Counted from the stretch's first letter, positions 1 through 10,043 are shown. The stretch: 64,000 nt of DNA from Plutella xylostella (GCF_932276165.1 NC_064011.1:4605501-4669500); one strand, 5' to 3'. The notes: a model not told the origin generated them from the sequence alone. Numbers and translations: made by a program.

Positions 1-125
1 ATTAGTTTATATATGTTTAGGTGTAGGTATTTAGTTAGTTTTTAATATTTTTATGTTTTTTTTTTTTAAATTACTATTATTATTTTTTGTAAAGTGTGTG
101 TTTTTATATGGATCTTGATATCCGA

Positions 126-154
126 AATAAAGAATTATTATTATTATTATTATG
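126..154 (+). repeat. 3' tail of a retroelement with (ATT)n
   Basis: An AATAAA signal is followed directly by about seven ATT units. An AATAAA plus simple-repeat tail is the usual 3' end of a 5'-truncated non-LTR element. The AT-rich 125 bases upstream probably belong to the same copy, but no coding remnant is recognised. Confidence 0.5.
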
Positions 155-156
155 TT

Positions 157-897
157 GTGTCGTTACCATCTCGGGACCATGGGGTCCCGGACATTTGGAA
201 GGCGTGCATGGGGCCGAAGCCAACATGTAGAGGCCCTTTTGACAACATTAATCTATATGAAATGTGACACTAACCGACGATTTTCCCTGTGAAAACTATA
301 GAAGTGAACCCAAGGAAAATCCCCGGTTAGTGCAGGACTATTGTAGGATATGGAGAAAACTAATACAGGGTTATGGAATGGGGTGCTAAATGGACTGGGT
401 ATCTGGGACTATGGAAGGACTATGGCCCCTGCCTGGACCTATATGTTTCACATACGGATAAAAAGGCAGGGGGTGACTCGCACACACATTAAATGGGCCC
501 CCCAAAACAGTCGCTAGCACATTACAGTGACGTAGCAACAAGGGGGCAACATGGCATGAGGTGCTGAGGGTGGAGAGGTATACCAAGGCTCTCAGAGCAA
601 TCGCGGATGCCGGTCAAGACCCCTACAAGCACTTACTGGATATACTTCCTTCCTCCGAGCATTTCTGCTCTAGCGGTACACCACTCAAGCCAACCAATGA
701 AGGCAAGCAAGAGGTGGGAGATCCTGTTCCTCGTCAGTGTTCACTCTGGACAACCAATAAAGGCAAGCCAGAGATGAGGAACAGGGGTTCTCCCCGGCAT
801 CGGGTGGGTGGGGTCGCTAATGCCCAACAGCTCGCCACAAGCTGCCCTGCCGCTTGCCACAAGCTGCCCTGCCGCTTTATTATTATTATTATTATTA
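157..897 (+). repeat. Unclassified retroelement-like fragment ending in (TTA)n
   Basis: This stretch is richer in GC than its surroundings and ends in a TTA simple repeat (877-897), as the preceding fragment does. Two exact 22-bp tandem units lie at 834-855 and 856-877. A 122-codon frame (561-929) covers the 3' part but resembles nothing I recognise and runs into the microsatellite. Two head-to-tail truncated retroelements would explain the layout. Family unknown. Confidence 0.35.
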
Positions 898-905
898 TAT
901 TGATC

Positions 906-1230
906 AACCAAATACATACAGCCACATAAATAACTATAATACGTAACCTGGTTAAACTCACTCACTACCTTTTATTCATTACATTGTCCTATGAATCTGA
1001 CCGCCGTAGTCGCCGTACCTATAACTATTGAAACCCAATTTTTAGCTAGATTTTTTTTTATGTTTCAATAACTTCCTGCACCATTAAACTCCCTTCCGAA
1101 TACCAATACCAACCTACATACAATATAAAATATATGCAATGTAGTGTTGTATAAAAAACACTGGCACAAAACCGAACCGATTGTTTCTTTTTACGAACTG
1201 TCAAACGGAGCTGTCAAACGATGACGTTTC
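906..1230. other. No recognisable feature
   Basis: AT-rich sequence. I see no coding remnant, terminal repeat or tandem repeat in it. Confidence 0.5.
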
Positions 1231-1237
1231 CTATCCG

Positions 1238-1370
1238 TGAGTCACTCGCGAGAATGCCAAGGAGGCGTTAGCATTCGCTTGTCTATGCCAATGGATGCGT
1301 GCTTCTGATTGGTCCGTTTGAATTACGTCACAGAGTATTATAAACGCCCAGCTGATATTTGGAACAGTGA
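1238..1370 (+). promoter_or_regulatory. Core-promoter-like cluster (AP-1, CCAAT, CRE-like, TATA, initiator)
   Basis: In order: TGAGTCA (1238-1244, AP-1-like), CCAAT (1288-1292), inverted CCAAT as ATTGG (1309-1313), TTACGTCA (1323-1330, CRE-like), TATAAA (1339-1344) and CAGT with its A at 1366. TATA to A is 27 bases, the normal metazoan distance. No open frame follows, so any transcript would begin with a noncoding first exon or be noncoding. The arrangement is seen directly; promoter function is inferred. Confidence 0.4.
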
Positions 1371-1510
1371 CGCGTTGTGTAGTAGCGATAGATGCATGTT
1401 GGTGTTAAGATTTTTTTAAGTTAAAATAATGTAAATTGAAGTTAAAGATTTTTATATCGTTCTTTGTAACTGGCTAGGCTTGCAGATTTTCATAAATATA
1501 AAATGTAACC

Positions 1511-1560
1511 GTACAAAAGGGACTATGGCTAAAAGCATTATCTACCAGCCAACCTACAGG
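1511..1560 (-). repeat. LINE tail family T1, fragment
   Basis: Matches, in reverse, the dispersed tail seen best at 22679-22768 and 33300-33390. That tail contains TTAGCATTAAGTCCACC, TTTGTACTTTTATTTGTAAT and GTACAATAAAG, followed by (TAAA)n. Here only the part with GTACAAAAGG and CTACCAGCCAACCT remains. Confidence 0.6.
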
Positions 1561-1899
1561 AGGTACAGGAAAACCAGTGAAAACCTAAGAGAATAGAAAA
1601 AGCTATTTAAATTGTTAGAGTCAACATCTAAGGTTTTAGTTTGCTGCGGGGTTACCACCACCAGACATTTGCAATGAACTATATGTCAGATGTTTGACAG
1701 ATAAGCGAGCGATTTGCTGCTTAACGATTAGACGCTATTGGTACGGTAACTGTACGCTTCTGCACTAAGCCTATACTGTACTAAGGAATGTATATTTCCT
1801 AGAAAACTTTATGAATCCCCTAAGAGAATAGCAAAGCGGAACTAATGGGAATTCTTGTCGTCTCCCGGTCGGTAATGTTCGCTTACATGACCTGGTTCA

Positions 1900-2233
1900 G
1901 AAAGGGCGAATTCGCCGCGATTCTCTCGTGCGATTTACGCGCGACCGTTGCGTCCACAAGGTGCGTACCAACGCGCGAGATTTGAGGAGGAATTCAGTAG
2001 GAAACATGGAGTTGAAGGAAAATCGCTTTAGAGTTCGCTCGTTAACTGGACGCAACAAGGCGTCCCTAGTATCTCGACTCGCGCGCAATTCGCGCGAGTC
2101 GAGAGTCTGGCGTAGTGCACGCGATTTACGCGCGTATTTTGAATTCGTACGATGCTTGTGGACGCGATATATTGATGTCTAGTACCTCAACTACGCTACT
2201 ACTAGAAACGATTCGCGGCGAATTCGCCCTTTC
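1900..2233. mobile_element. 334-bp non-autonomous DNA transposon with 8-bp target duplication
   Basis: The ends are inverted copies of GAAAGGGCGAATTCGCCGCGA. They are flanked by perfect direct repeats CTGGTTCA (1892-1899 and 2234-2241). A perfect 13-bp-arm, 5-bp-loop hairpin lies inside (2073-2103), and CpG is dense throughout. An 8-bp duplication fits hAT or P-type transposition; the terminus is not a clear hAT consensus. No transposase is encoded. The small frames here are incidental. Confidence 0.75.
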
Positions 2234-2569
2234 CTGGTTCAAGGTCTTAGCGTTTCTAGCCCAGAACGCGTTGTCAAGCAAAAATACGATAAATTGAATA
2301 TTTATTTGCTAGGGTTTCCCCAGGAATAAATGGTATCAAGGGACCTTTTGAATAGCTTCTTTAATCCATTGCTTGTTGGCAAACACTGCTAAAAAATTCG
2401 GTACAGCCAGGTTGGTACCCACAAACGGCCTTCAATTAATTCAGGGTTGTTAGTTTTAAAAGGATCAAAACTGTCGTACACTAGAAATTAAAATTCCAAA
2501 TCTTTTAACATATTAACAGTAAAACAGGTCAGTCTTGTAATAATAATATGCAGGGACAAATCACATATG

Positions 2570-2741
2570 GCCATCGGACCTCAAGCTAGGCAGAGCCTGT
2601 AATATGGGTATTGGACATCTGATATAAATCTACACTGATACATATTATTCATATTATACGGGGTGATAATGATAGTATATATTATATTTACGGGGATCGA
2701 ACCCGAGACCTTCGGGATAGCAGTCAGGGTCACTAACACTT
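2570..2741 (-). mobile_element. tRNA-derived SINE-A variant, 5' and internal decay
   Basis: Contains CAAGCTAGGCAGAGCCTG and, toward 2690, a reversed box-B-like GGGATCGAACCC followed by the tRNA-like head shared with the SINE-A copies. Related partial copies lie at 34270-34452 and 53815-53930. Old and diverged. Confidence 0.55.
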
Positions 2742-2896
2742 GTGTGAGGTGGGCTTAAAGTCGAAATTTGTTTGGATATGTTAATATAAATACAAAATTT
2801 TAGCTTCACACAATAGGTATTTAGTGAACGACAAATTTGAAGCAAGGAATTTTCGAAGTGGAACACATTTCAAACTATCTTATGGCAAGTGGACGT

Positions 2897-3030
2897 ATCC
2901 TAGCTAATATTATAAATGCGAAAGTAACTGTGTCTGTCTGTTACTCTTTCACGCCAAAACTACTGAACGGATTTGAATGAAATTTGGTATACATACGGTC
3001 TAGACCCTAGGAAAGAACATAGGCTAAAAC
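2897..3030 (+). mobile_element. Helitron-like non-autonomous element, 3'-truncated
   Basis: Starts TCCTAGCTAATATTATAAATG after an A, then the GTCTGTCTG microsatellite and the ACTCTTTCACGCCAAAACTA block. Complete relatives here (50310-50525) begin TC, end CTAG and lack terminal inverted repeats, which is the Helitron pattern. The 3' half is missing. Confidence 0.6.
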
Positions 3031-3183
3031 CAATAGCCACTGAAGTACGACTTTTAATTGGTTCTACTGAAATGTGGCTTTTTGAACGTAACCAAATGTA
3101 CCTATTATTGCAGTCTCGGAAATGAACGATAGAGTCTGCACCACCACTGAAGAAGTCCCCTCTGAGCACTTGGACCAGACTGT

Positions 3184-3260
3184 CAACATATTATTATTTA
3201 CTCTATTGCCCTGTTTTCAACATAGTATTATTTACTCTATTGCCCTGTTTTCAACATAAT
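3184..3260. repeat. 34-bp tandem duplication, about 2.2 copies
   Basis: The segment starting CAACATA recurs at 3184, 3218 and 3252, with TTATTTACTCTATTGCCCTG inside each full unit. It is a simple local duplication inside AT-rich DNA. Confidence 0.8.
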
Positions 3261-3451
3261 ATTAGAGATTACTCTATTAGATTTACTCTATGGCTGCACA
3301 CAGGGAAATCAATTTCAGATACTACAATAGTTAGTTAGTTTAGGCAGGTTAGTACCCGAGATACGATGTGTCATGCAAAACAAGAGTTTTGTGGTACCGC
3401 GGATTCTATCGTTAATTTTGGACAATTTAAGTTAAACAAGTTAACTTTTTT

Positions 3452-3625
3452 AGAATGATAGGGCGCCCAAGAATATCTTGGATAAGGACATTAGCCCAGG
3501 AGATCAAGTCGATCTACATGAGCTGGCCAGAAGTTGTGGCTGCTGCCTCTGATCGTCAGAAGTGGAAAGCTGTAGTTGTGTCCCTATGCTCCACTAGGAG
3601 TTAAAGGACTTAAGAAGAAGAAGAA
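3452..3625 (+). pseudogene. 3' end of an RTE-like LINE, C-terminal codons with (AAG)n tail
   Basis: An open frame from 3452 to a TAA at 3602 encodes a tail with GRPRISW and, near its end, SDRQKW then a short CS-rich terminus. This is the pattern of the C-terminal region of RTE-type LINE reverse-transcriptase proteins. It is followed by an AAG-rich simple repeat. Only about 50 codons survive, so this is a severely 5'-truncated insertion. Confidence 0.7.
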
Positions 3626-3902
3626 TAAGAAGAAGTTAACTTTGTTACAGTGCTTAATTTGTTTTCGGAATCTCTACTACTATAGCTCAGAATGTGGTAT
3701 GAATTCATCCGCCTAGTCGATCACTGATAATAACCCACCCTGTTTGTTTACGATCCTGTCAGCTTTCTCGCAGCATATTTTCCTAGCAATCTCCCGAGCC
3801 AAGTACCTCCATGCAATCTCGCAAGTACATGCAAGTATTATCTATGCCCTCATGAGAGCAGTACAGTGGGGCAAAGACGCGAAATGTGAAGCGCATTTTT
3901 AA

Positions 3903-3956
3903 ACGACTTTGAAAAAAGGAGGAGGTTCTCAATTCGTCTATATTATTATTATTATA
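3903..3956 (+). repeat. Terminus of the GAAGTCGG repeat family plus (ATT)n
   Basis: ACGACTTTGAAAAAAGGAGG and GGTTCTCAATTCG match, in reverse, the end of the repeat at 18361-18405. An ATT microsatellite follows. Confidence 0.55.
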
Positions 3957-4419
3957 TGTATTTTTTATGATAACTAACTTTTTAGGAAAGCTCCGCTTTG
4001 CCTTTATGATTATTTTAGAATATTGGAGCGTGACGTAATATTTATCCTGGAGTTCCCATGGGCAAACCTGTCAACAAAGTAGAGCTGCAGTAAGCAATTA
4101 TTGCACAAATTCGATTCTGAGACTCACATAAGGTGGAAGAATTCACCATTTATAATAATTATCATTCATCTAATGAAAATTATGGATAGGTTGTAAGCCT
4201 ATTTTCCACTGTGTAGTGGGTAGTGAAATTACAATGAGGTGGAAAATAAAAATATCAGAATGTGGTACAGTTATTAATATTTATTTATCAAAACCCTGCC
4301 TCACACAATATTTTATAACTCAAATAGGTCTAAAATGAGACCAGGGATTAAGTCCTTATAATTGTCTGGTTGAAGTATACAAGGTATTTCAAGGAAATTA
4401 CATTAAAGTGGGGAAACCA

Positions 4420-4925
4420 AAGGTTCTACCCCTGTGTTTCACGCCACAGGGATAGAAAGATGGTATTAACCCCAGAGAAACTTCTATATTACTTCAATGG
4501 GATAGCAGTTTAACGTTAAGGCCCCGTAACCGAAGGACGTTGATAGCCTAGCGCCTACAAAAGGTTCAAAGTGCAATTTAGATACTACTGCCCGTTCTAA
4601 CGGGGCTCCCTACGAAGTAAAAAAAATAAAATAAAGGTTTTAACCCGCTAGAGTCCACCCGGGTTCTGCCTTTGCAATCCTACATTCAGCAGCGGCGTTA
4701 GAAGGCTGATGCCGCTGAAGATTAATGGAAATCCTAAGGAAATTCCTCAGTATCCGCTCAACGAACATACAACGGCCAACCTGGACAGCTGGACGGGGCC
4801 AGGACAGGAGCTCCGGACGGCTCGTGGCTCGCTGACGGCTCTGGTCACCAACTACACCTTCTGGAATCGCGAGAAACAGCCTTGGGTCAAGGATGGGTCG
4901 GTAAGGACAGCGAAGGCCTAGCTAA
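4420..4925 (+). other. Unclassified GC-richer block with a 70-codon frame
   Basis: The block stands out from the AT-rich flanks. A frame at 4709-4921 predicts a hydrophilic 70-residue peptide with no domain, signal peptide or membrane segment that I recognise. A 5' untranslated or leader part of a retroelement is possible; a host exon is less likely because no splice acceptor precedes it. I assign no function. Confidence 0.25.
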
Positions 4926-5105
4926 CATGTCTCAAGTGACGTGTCTTGAATGGCCCCTGGGTATTTCTAACCTAAAACCTACGGTCAATCACTAATCAAA
5001 CAATTATGGGAAGGTTAGAGCTTGTCTCAAAGGCGGTAGCTTTGCTGTTTAAACGTGACACTTGCAAAATAACCTAATCGACACGTGGAAGGTCATGGCG
5101 CTTAC

Positions 5106-5708
5106 CTTGGGGTTGGGTCAGGTGACACGCGTCGGGCAATCGCACGCTTCACCGGGCAGGATTGAAATTGCTGTAAAAGAAATACGCGGGGTTAGACGTT
5201 GCTACGTGTAGAAATAAAGACAAGACAGATGGCTTTCGAAATCCAAAGTAATCGGAAATCGAATAACAACGAAATGCTAGTTTACTCACTCGGCAATTCA
5301 GGTTAGGTACACATGGTGTGATGCTGCGTGGGTGTCTGTGGCACGTATCTGGTAACTGCAAAGAAACAACTTAGTCAGAATCTATCTCGTAGACCAATCA
5401 GATAACCTGAACCCACGATCGAAATACTCACCAGGAAATATGAAGCAAGGAACTTGGTACCAATACGGCCTGCGCCACGCGGGCGGGAAGAAAAATCTAA
5501 CCACACATTTACTCGAGACGTTCTGACAGAGAATGGTTTGCCTCCTTGCCAGTTCCGAAAAAAGCCGTCACCGGGGATGTCAGCTCATCGTCACAAAACT
5601 ACTCTGTGGCTAGTCAGCACGATCATTGTTCTGAGCGTCATGTCGCCACTGACCACTGTCCGATGACGATCTGGCACGAGTTTTCTCAAAGGACCACAGA
5701 CAACAACT
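5106..5708 (-). other. Three exon-like segments of a minus-strand transcript
   Basis: On the minus strand, exon 1 would run from an initiator-like TCAGT (A at 5708) to 5432 and end CTG|GTGAGT. Exon 2 (5355-5290, 66 nt) follows a pyrimidine-rich TTTGCAG and ends CGA|GTGAGT. Exon 3 (5170-5106, 65 nt) follows TTTCTTTTACAG and ends AAG|GTAAGC. The introns would be 76 and 119 bp. One frame stays open through all three, but it holds no methionine, and exon 1 carries short upstream ORFs. A 5' untranslated region or a noncoding RNA fits better than coding. The next exon is not evident. The splice signals are seen; the transcript is inferred. Confidence 0.35.
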
Positions 5709-5712
5709 GAAA

Positions 5713-6115
5713 ATCTATCCTGTGTGTCGAATTTGACAGCTGATACTTGACAAGACTAACAAAGTAAACAAACAGAATGTAAACAATAAACGAAATGTTA
5801 AGTTACAAAAATAATGGTGTTACAAGGTACCTACACACAAAAAATCTTATTTTGGGGTATGGGTAGATCCTTATCTCTTTTGTCAACTATACTTTACAAA
5901 TGAAACATAAACGTGGTGGTTTCTAGTAGTTAAAATGCTAAATTTATAGTTATTGTCGAGCATACGTCGTCGGATCATAAGAGTTTGCACTGTGCGACCA
6001 AAATAAAGTCATCACAATAGAACAATATGCTACCACATATATGTATACAGGATGGTCTAAAAGCGGTGCGACGATCTCGCGGGTTTTTTTAACAAGATGT
6101 ACCCCTGTATATTTT
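5713..6115. other. No recognisable feature
   Basis: AT-rich sequence. It contains an isolated TACAGGATGGTC (about 6047) resembling the ACAGGGTG ends scattered through the window, but no partner end was found. Confidence 0.4.
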
Positions 6116-6155
6116 GTTATTAAATTTACTTCAATATTGCAGACGGCGTCATTAA

Positions 6156-6291
6156 GGGCCACTTGCACCAATATATTAAATCTAGATTTAGTGTTAAATC
6201 TCGATTTATGACCTCATTTTATATGGACTGACGTTTGTTAAACCGAGATTAGACACTAAATCTAGATTTAACACTTTGGCGCATGTCACCC
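6156..6291. mobile_element. MITE J, first copy of a tandem pair
   Basis: A near-palindrome of about 136 bp starting GGGCCACTTGCACC with repeated ATCTAGATTTA blocks. It has TAA on the left (6153-6155) and shares a TAA (6292-6294) with the next copy. No protein is encoded. Confidence 0.8.
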
Positions 6292-6294
6292 TAA

Positions 6295-6430
6295 GGGCGA
6301 CTTGCACGAAAATATAAAATCTAGATTTAGTGTTAAATCTCGATTTAAGCCATAAATTTATATGGATTGACGTTTCTTAAATCGAGATTTGACACTAAGT
6401 CTAGATTTGATATGTTTGTGCAAGTGGCTC
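6295..6430. mobile_element. MITE J, second copy of a tandem pair
   Basis: Same family as its left neighbour, starting GGGCGACTTGCACG and ending GTGCAAGTGGCTC, flanked by TAA and TTA. Back-to-back insertion at a shared TAA suggests that one copy landed in the target duplication of the other. Confidence 0.8.
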
Positions 6431-6788
6431 TTAGTTAGCCTTTTCCGGACTGGAACTTTTTCATAGCTCGTGAGTGTAGTAATAATAAACATGATTAGTA
6501 TAGACACGCCCTTAAACAACAAAACAGACTACCGATTCAGTTGAAAAGTACCGTAAGTGTAATTTGTTCAGTCGAGTTGCCCGATATTTATAAATAAACT
6601 CCTTGATACAACGCAGAAGGCATTGCCAAAGAGGTTTCGGTGCTTTGTATAAATAAGTTACAATTGAAGTACCGCCTTTTTATAATTCAAAGCTTATCTT
6701 CGTTACAGCTTCAGTTTTTTCATCTGAAATATTGTGTTCATGATATACAGGGTAAAAGGTCATAGTGAACTGATTTGAAAAAGAAAGA

Positions 6789-6815
6789 TTTTTATTTATT
6801 TATTTATTTATTTAA
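6789..6815. repeat. (TTTA)n microsatellite
   Basis: About six TTTA units, probably the tail of a degraded LINE in reverse orientation. Confidence 0.8.
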
Positions 6816-6953
6816 TAACTTAAACCTATCATTACAGCTACTCCAATGCGATAGATAGAGGTGTTAAGCGATACCTACTCCTTATTTCTATCGATTGCAC
6901 TTATTTTATACACAAACGTAACAATGCATTATATATCCATCATTAATTAACTT

Positions 6954-7047
6954 CCAGTTTCTATAACTCTACCTACCGATGACTGGTATTTTGTCAAAAT
7001 AGTATGAATGTAACCAGTCATCGGTAGGTAGAGTCATTGTAACTGGC
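6954..7047. repeat. Short fold-back element
   Basis: A perfect 21-bp inverted repeat (6967-6987 and 7013-7033, CTCTACCTACCGATGACTGG and so on) surrounds a 25-bp loop. Imperfect pairing extends outward through CCAGTT. This is probably a minimal MITE. Confidence 0.75.
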
Positions 7048-7383
7048 AGTAAGTAACACAAAATGTTGATGATAAAAGAAAAATCATGTGTTCCACATAC
7101 AAATGTCAGAATAGACGGGCAGTTATCGAAAACACATTCTATAACGGATTGATATTTTAAAAATATAACGTTTTATAAACGATCTTCTGTCGGGTTCATC
7201 GACACTATTGAATCATTCATCATCAGGAGAAAAATTGTTCTAATTTTAAATCTAAGCCCGTTTCATAGCCAGAACAAATAATAACTGTTCTCTGTTGGAT
7301 ATAAGACATATTAGACACCCTTCTAGAGTTATATAGAGTGTTATTCTCACTTTAAAGATTGACTGGATGAAATTCCAATGAAG

Positions 7384-7560
7384 GTAAGTGTCCACCTATA
7401 GGTACCTATCGAGTATCGGACCAAACGGATTTTCATAAATGTATTGAGTAACGGCGTCGGCAATGCCGATGAAGTGGGCGCACTTGTGTGAATTTCTATA
7501 CAAAGAATACTGAATGCGTCCGTTGCGTGCGATGGCGATAGGTGCACGCTGCTGGATGTA
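7384..7560. mobile_element. MITE Q, uninterrupted copy
   Basis: Starts AAGTGTCCACCTATAGGTA and carries a CGGCGTCGGCAATGCCG block and TTCTATACAAAGAATACTGAA. Related copies at 22550-22815 and 32375-32490 are broken by LINE tails. Confidence 0.65.
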
Positions 7561-7644
7561 GGCCTCTACCTAGAAGAGCCTAACACTTAATTACTAAGAT
7601 CCCAATACTCATTCCAAAAATGACTGTGAAGTAGAACTTCCCTG

Positions 7645-7662
7645 GATCGATCGATCGATCGA
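7645..7662. repeat. (GATC)n microsatellite
   Basis: About four and a half GATC units in an otherwise unremarkable stretch. Confidence 0.9.
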
Positions 7663-8191
7663 GGCAGATATTTTTAGTGAACATAATATTAATAAATAAA
7701 TATCTCTTGTTTTCACACGATACCAATTTTCATTCTTTCTATTTCCTATCAATTTGGTTGTCTGGAAGAGATTACTTTTAGTAATAACGCCGCCGATTGT
7801 GCTATTTATTTTCTTTTCATGTTTGTAATACTGTTTCTGTTTGTGTGCAATAAAGAGTATTTTATTATCTTTATCTTTAATATTGTGCCGTAGTTCTCAA
7901 ATATTTGCGTTGTGACATCTCCAACACGCCTACCAAGAGTGGAGATTATGGCAATAACTCTCCATAAGCATTGATTCCAAAAGCAATTTCTTCCAGCGAA
8001 CCTGCGGGGTCGAATTACGTGATATAATTCCGGCGGCGATTCTCGGCGGAAAGCCAAAGTTCCCTATCATTGAATGCTTCATTAAGTAATTTAAGCTGTT
8101 CGGTTCAAAGTTGCCTGTAACTCGGTAGGCATTCTGCTAATCTAGGTTCTATTGTATGCTATAGTATTTGATGAACAGGTTGGTATTTTAA

Positions 8192-8399
8192 GGGCTAATT
8201 TTTTCAATGGTCAGATAAGTCCACCCTTTGTACTTTTATTTGTAATATTTGTACAATAAAGAGTTAAATAATAATAATAATAAGTGTTATCTGAGGAATA
8301 AATTTGTATTGCTGTCACTGTCTAATACAAACATTCAGTCGCGACACCATCAGAATTATTCCTCAGATAACTTTTATCTGACTATTGAAAAATCAGACC
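8192..8399. mobile_element. MITE K interrupted by a LINE tail
   Basis: A palindromic element with ends GGGCTAATTTTTTCAATGGT and ACTATTGAAAAATCAGACC, flanked by TAA (8189-8191 and 8400-8402). The intact copy at 16546-16689 shows that the left TCAGATAA and right TGTTATCTGAGG should be adjacent. Here a T1 tail separates them. Confidence 0.8.
8220..8280 (+). mobile_element. LINE tail T1 inserted in MITE K
   Basis: TCCACCCTTTGTACTTTTAT, then GTACAATAAAGAGTTAAATA and an AAT repeat. It is flanked by ATAAG on both sides (8215-8219 and 8280-8284), consistent with a short target duplication. Only the last ~60 bp of the LINE are present. Confidence 0.75.
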
Positions 8400-8449
8400 T
8401 AAGTGACATTTCTGTTGTCAGTTCAGGCGTGTTCTTATGCTAAACTCAA

Positions 8450-8600
8450 AAGGTTCCGTGGGAATTCCGGGTCAAAATATCTTAGTCGTTCTCCTGTGTC
8501 TTAGCTACCTCTCTACCAATTTTCGGCCAAATCGGTTCAGCCGTTCTTGAGTTATAAATAGTGTAACTAACACGACTTTCTTTTATATAAAGATAATACC
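8450..8600 (-). repeat. Degraded Helitron-like fragment
   Basis: CCGTGGGAATTCCGGG is shared with the Helitron-like copies at 50310-50525 and 55793-55980. The rest (CAAATCGGTTCAGCCGTTCT) is diverged. Confidence 0.4.
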
Positions 8601-8699
8601 TCCCGCTAAACTATATTGTAGTTTGGGAGATTTACTATCTATAATTGATTGTGTATTTTTTTTGGGAAATAATAAAAAAATATATATAAAAAAACGTAA

Positions 8700-9000
8700 T
8701 GTTGGGGAATGCACAATTCTGTCAAATCGTAGGTAGTAGTAAATGTTCGTCAGTTTCCACCTCTGTGTTTAGCAGAACGGGGACAGCAGTGCACAAAATA
8801 GGTGACTCGTGATATTGCCAGTGCAGGCTCCTGCCGTCTGGAGGGTTACTCTATACTGACGAAAAACGAACGAACGAGAGCTGTCGTGCAATCGGCACGT
8901 TTAATACAACGAGATAGAGTCGTGGCTCGCGCAGCAGCGCTCTGAAAATTCCTCTTTCGTCTTAGAGAGTGACCCCCTTGAATCGGGAGAGTCGACTGTA
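8700..9000 (+). repeat. Dispersed repeat T (CGTGCAATCGGCACGTTTAA)
   Basis: Shares GAGCTGTCGTGCAATCGG, the ACGAGATAGAGTCGTGG block and GAGTGACCCCC with partial copies at 27205-27310, 55375-55670 (reverse) and 57577-57670 (reverse). It encodes nothing recognisable. Confidence 0.6.
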
Positions 9001-9156
9001 AGTTTTCATTCAATTAAAATCTAAAATATCGATAGTTCACGGGGTTTATTGTCGAAATTTTTCGATTTCGGCTTGATTATGTTCTGATATTGTTCCCATT
9101 ACGATAGAGGTATGATATAATAATTGACATAATAACTTTAATGTATCTCAATAGTA

Positions 9157-9376
9157 CACTTACGGGCAATGAAAAGGTTCCACTGAGAAAAGCGCCAAAT
9201 TACTCATAAACGGAAAAGGTTAACTTGATGACGCCTTCGGATATATTGAAGTACATTTAACAGAGCATCGGATATAACCAACTAAAAAGATAAAATTTTA
9301 AAATAAATGTTTGAAAAAATTGGGGTCGTTTGGTGTCGCCATTTTATGAGTGGAACTTTTTCATTGCCTGTGAGTG
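9157..9376 (-). mobile_element. MITE I, intact copy with TA target duplication
   Basis: Inverted ends CACTTACGGGCAATGAAAAG and the reverse complement of CATTGCCTGTGAGTG, flanked by TA (9155-9156, 9377-9378). TIRs of about 30 bp with a TA duplication indicate a Tc1/mariner-type non-autonomous element. Confidence 0.8.
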
Positions 9377-9384
9377 TAATTAGA

Positions 9385-9655
9385 TGTGGCCCTTACTGCA
9401 CCACCAACCTGCACTAGGCCAGGTAGACTAGGCCTAAATCCATTCATTCATTGGGAGGAGACCCGTGCCCCAGCAGTGGGGACGAGATCGGTCTTGATCA
9501 TACCCTTACTGAGGATATGGGGGCCATCTTAGGGCGCACGCGCGCCAACAGAACTAGGGGTCGAAGTGGTCGCCATGGCCGAAATCGGTCGGACCAATCA
9601 TCATCATCATCATCACTGAGGATAGTTATAATAGGATGTTGATGATGATAAGTAG
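9385..9655 (-). repeat. Dispersed repeat D with (TCA)n
   Basis: GGAGACCCGTGCCCCAGCAG matches, in reverse, the block at 36735-36770 (CTGGGGCACGGGTCTCC). A TCA microsatellite (9596-9615) follows. The 63-codon frame here is incidental. Confidence 0.5.
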
Positions 9656-9660
9656 AGATT

Positions 9661-10030
9661 TTAATAAACTTTTTGCAGCTCGCTAATCTCTGAGTGTCAC
9701 TCAACATTCAATCGGCCGGTAATGACGTTCTATCCGACATCGCATTAAACTTTCCCACAATAAACTCTCTAAAGAAACACTCTTGAAGTCAGTTCTCGAT
9801 CTTTAACATCACAGATGTAGTGGGCCAGAAGTCTGCAAAATTTTATAGATGTCAATAGCATGGCAATTGGGTTTAAAGAAGAGGAAATGATATATTTTCC
9901 TACCGGTCATATATTTAATTTTGATTAACTTTTTGGTGCAACCTTATGCTGGAATCACACTGCAATGTCATTCATTATCGCGATAATCGCGTTAACGTTA
10001 ATCGAAAGTGTAATTTGATCACTAAACAAA
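9661..10030. other. No recognisable feature
   Basis: AT-rich. No inverted or tandem repeat was found. Confidence 0.4.
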
Positions 10031-10043
10031 TGATTTAAGGTAT

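Larger units (their letters stand above)
6120..6475 (+). mobile_element. TA-type MITE I, interrupted by two MITE J copies
   Basis: The left part (ACTTCAATATTGCAGACGGC) and right part (AGCCTTTTCCGG to CGTGAGTGTAG) are contiguous in the intact copies at 9157-9376 and 12294-12537. Here they are separated by two tandem J elements. The extreme 5' end is lost. Confidence 0.7.

Noticed and set aside
4709..4921. 70-residue predicted protein as a host gene
   Set aside because: No splice acceptor, domain or homologous family rec­ognised; the block may be a retroelement leader.
9451..9707. 63- and 69-codon frames as small genes
   Set aside because: They cover a dispersed repeat and a TCA microsatellite; the acidic and serine runs are simple-repeat translation.
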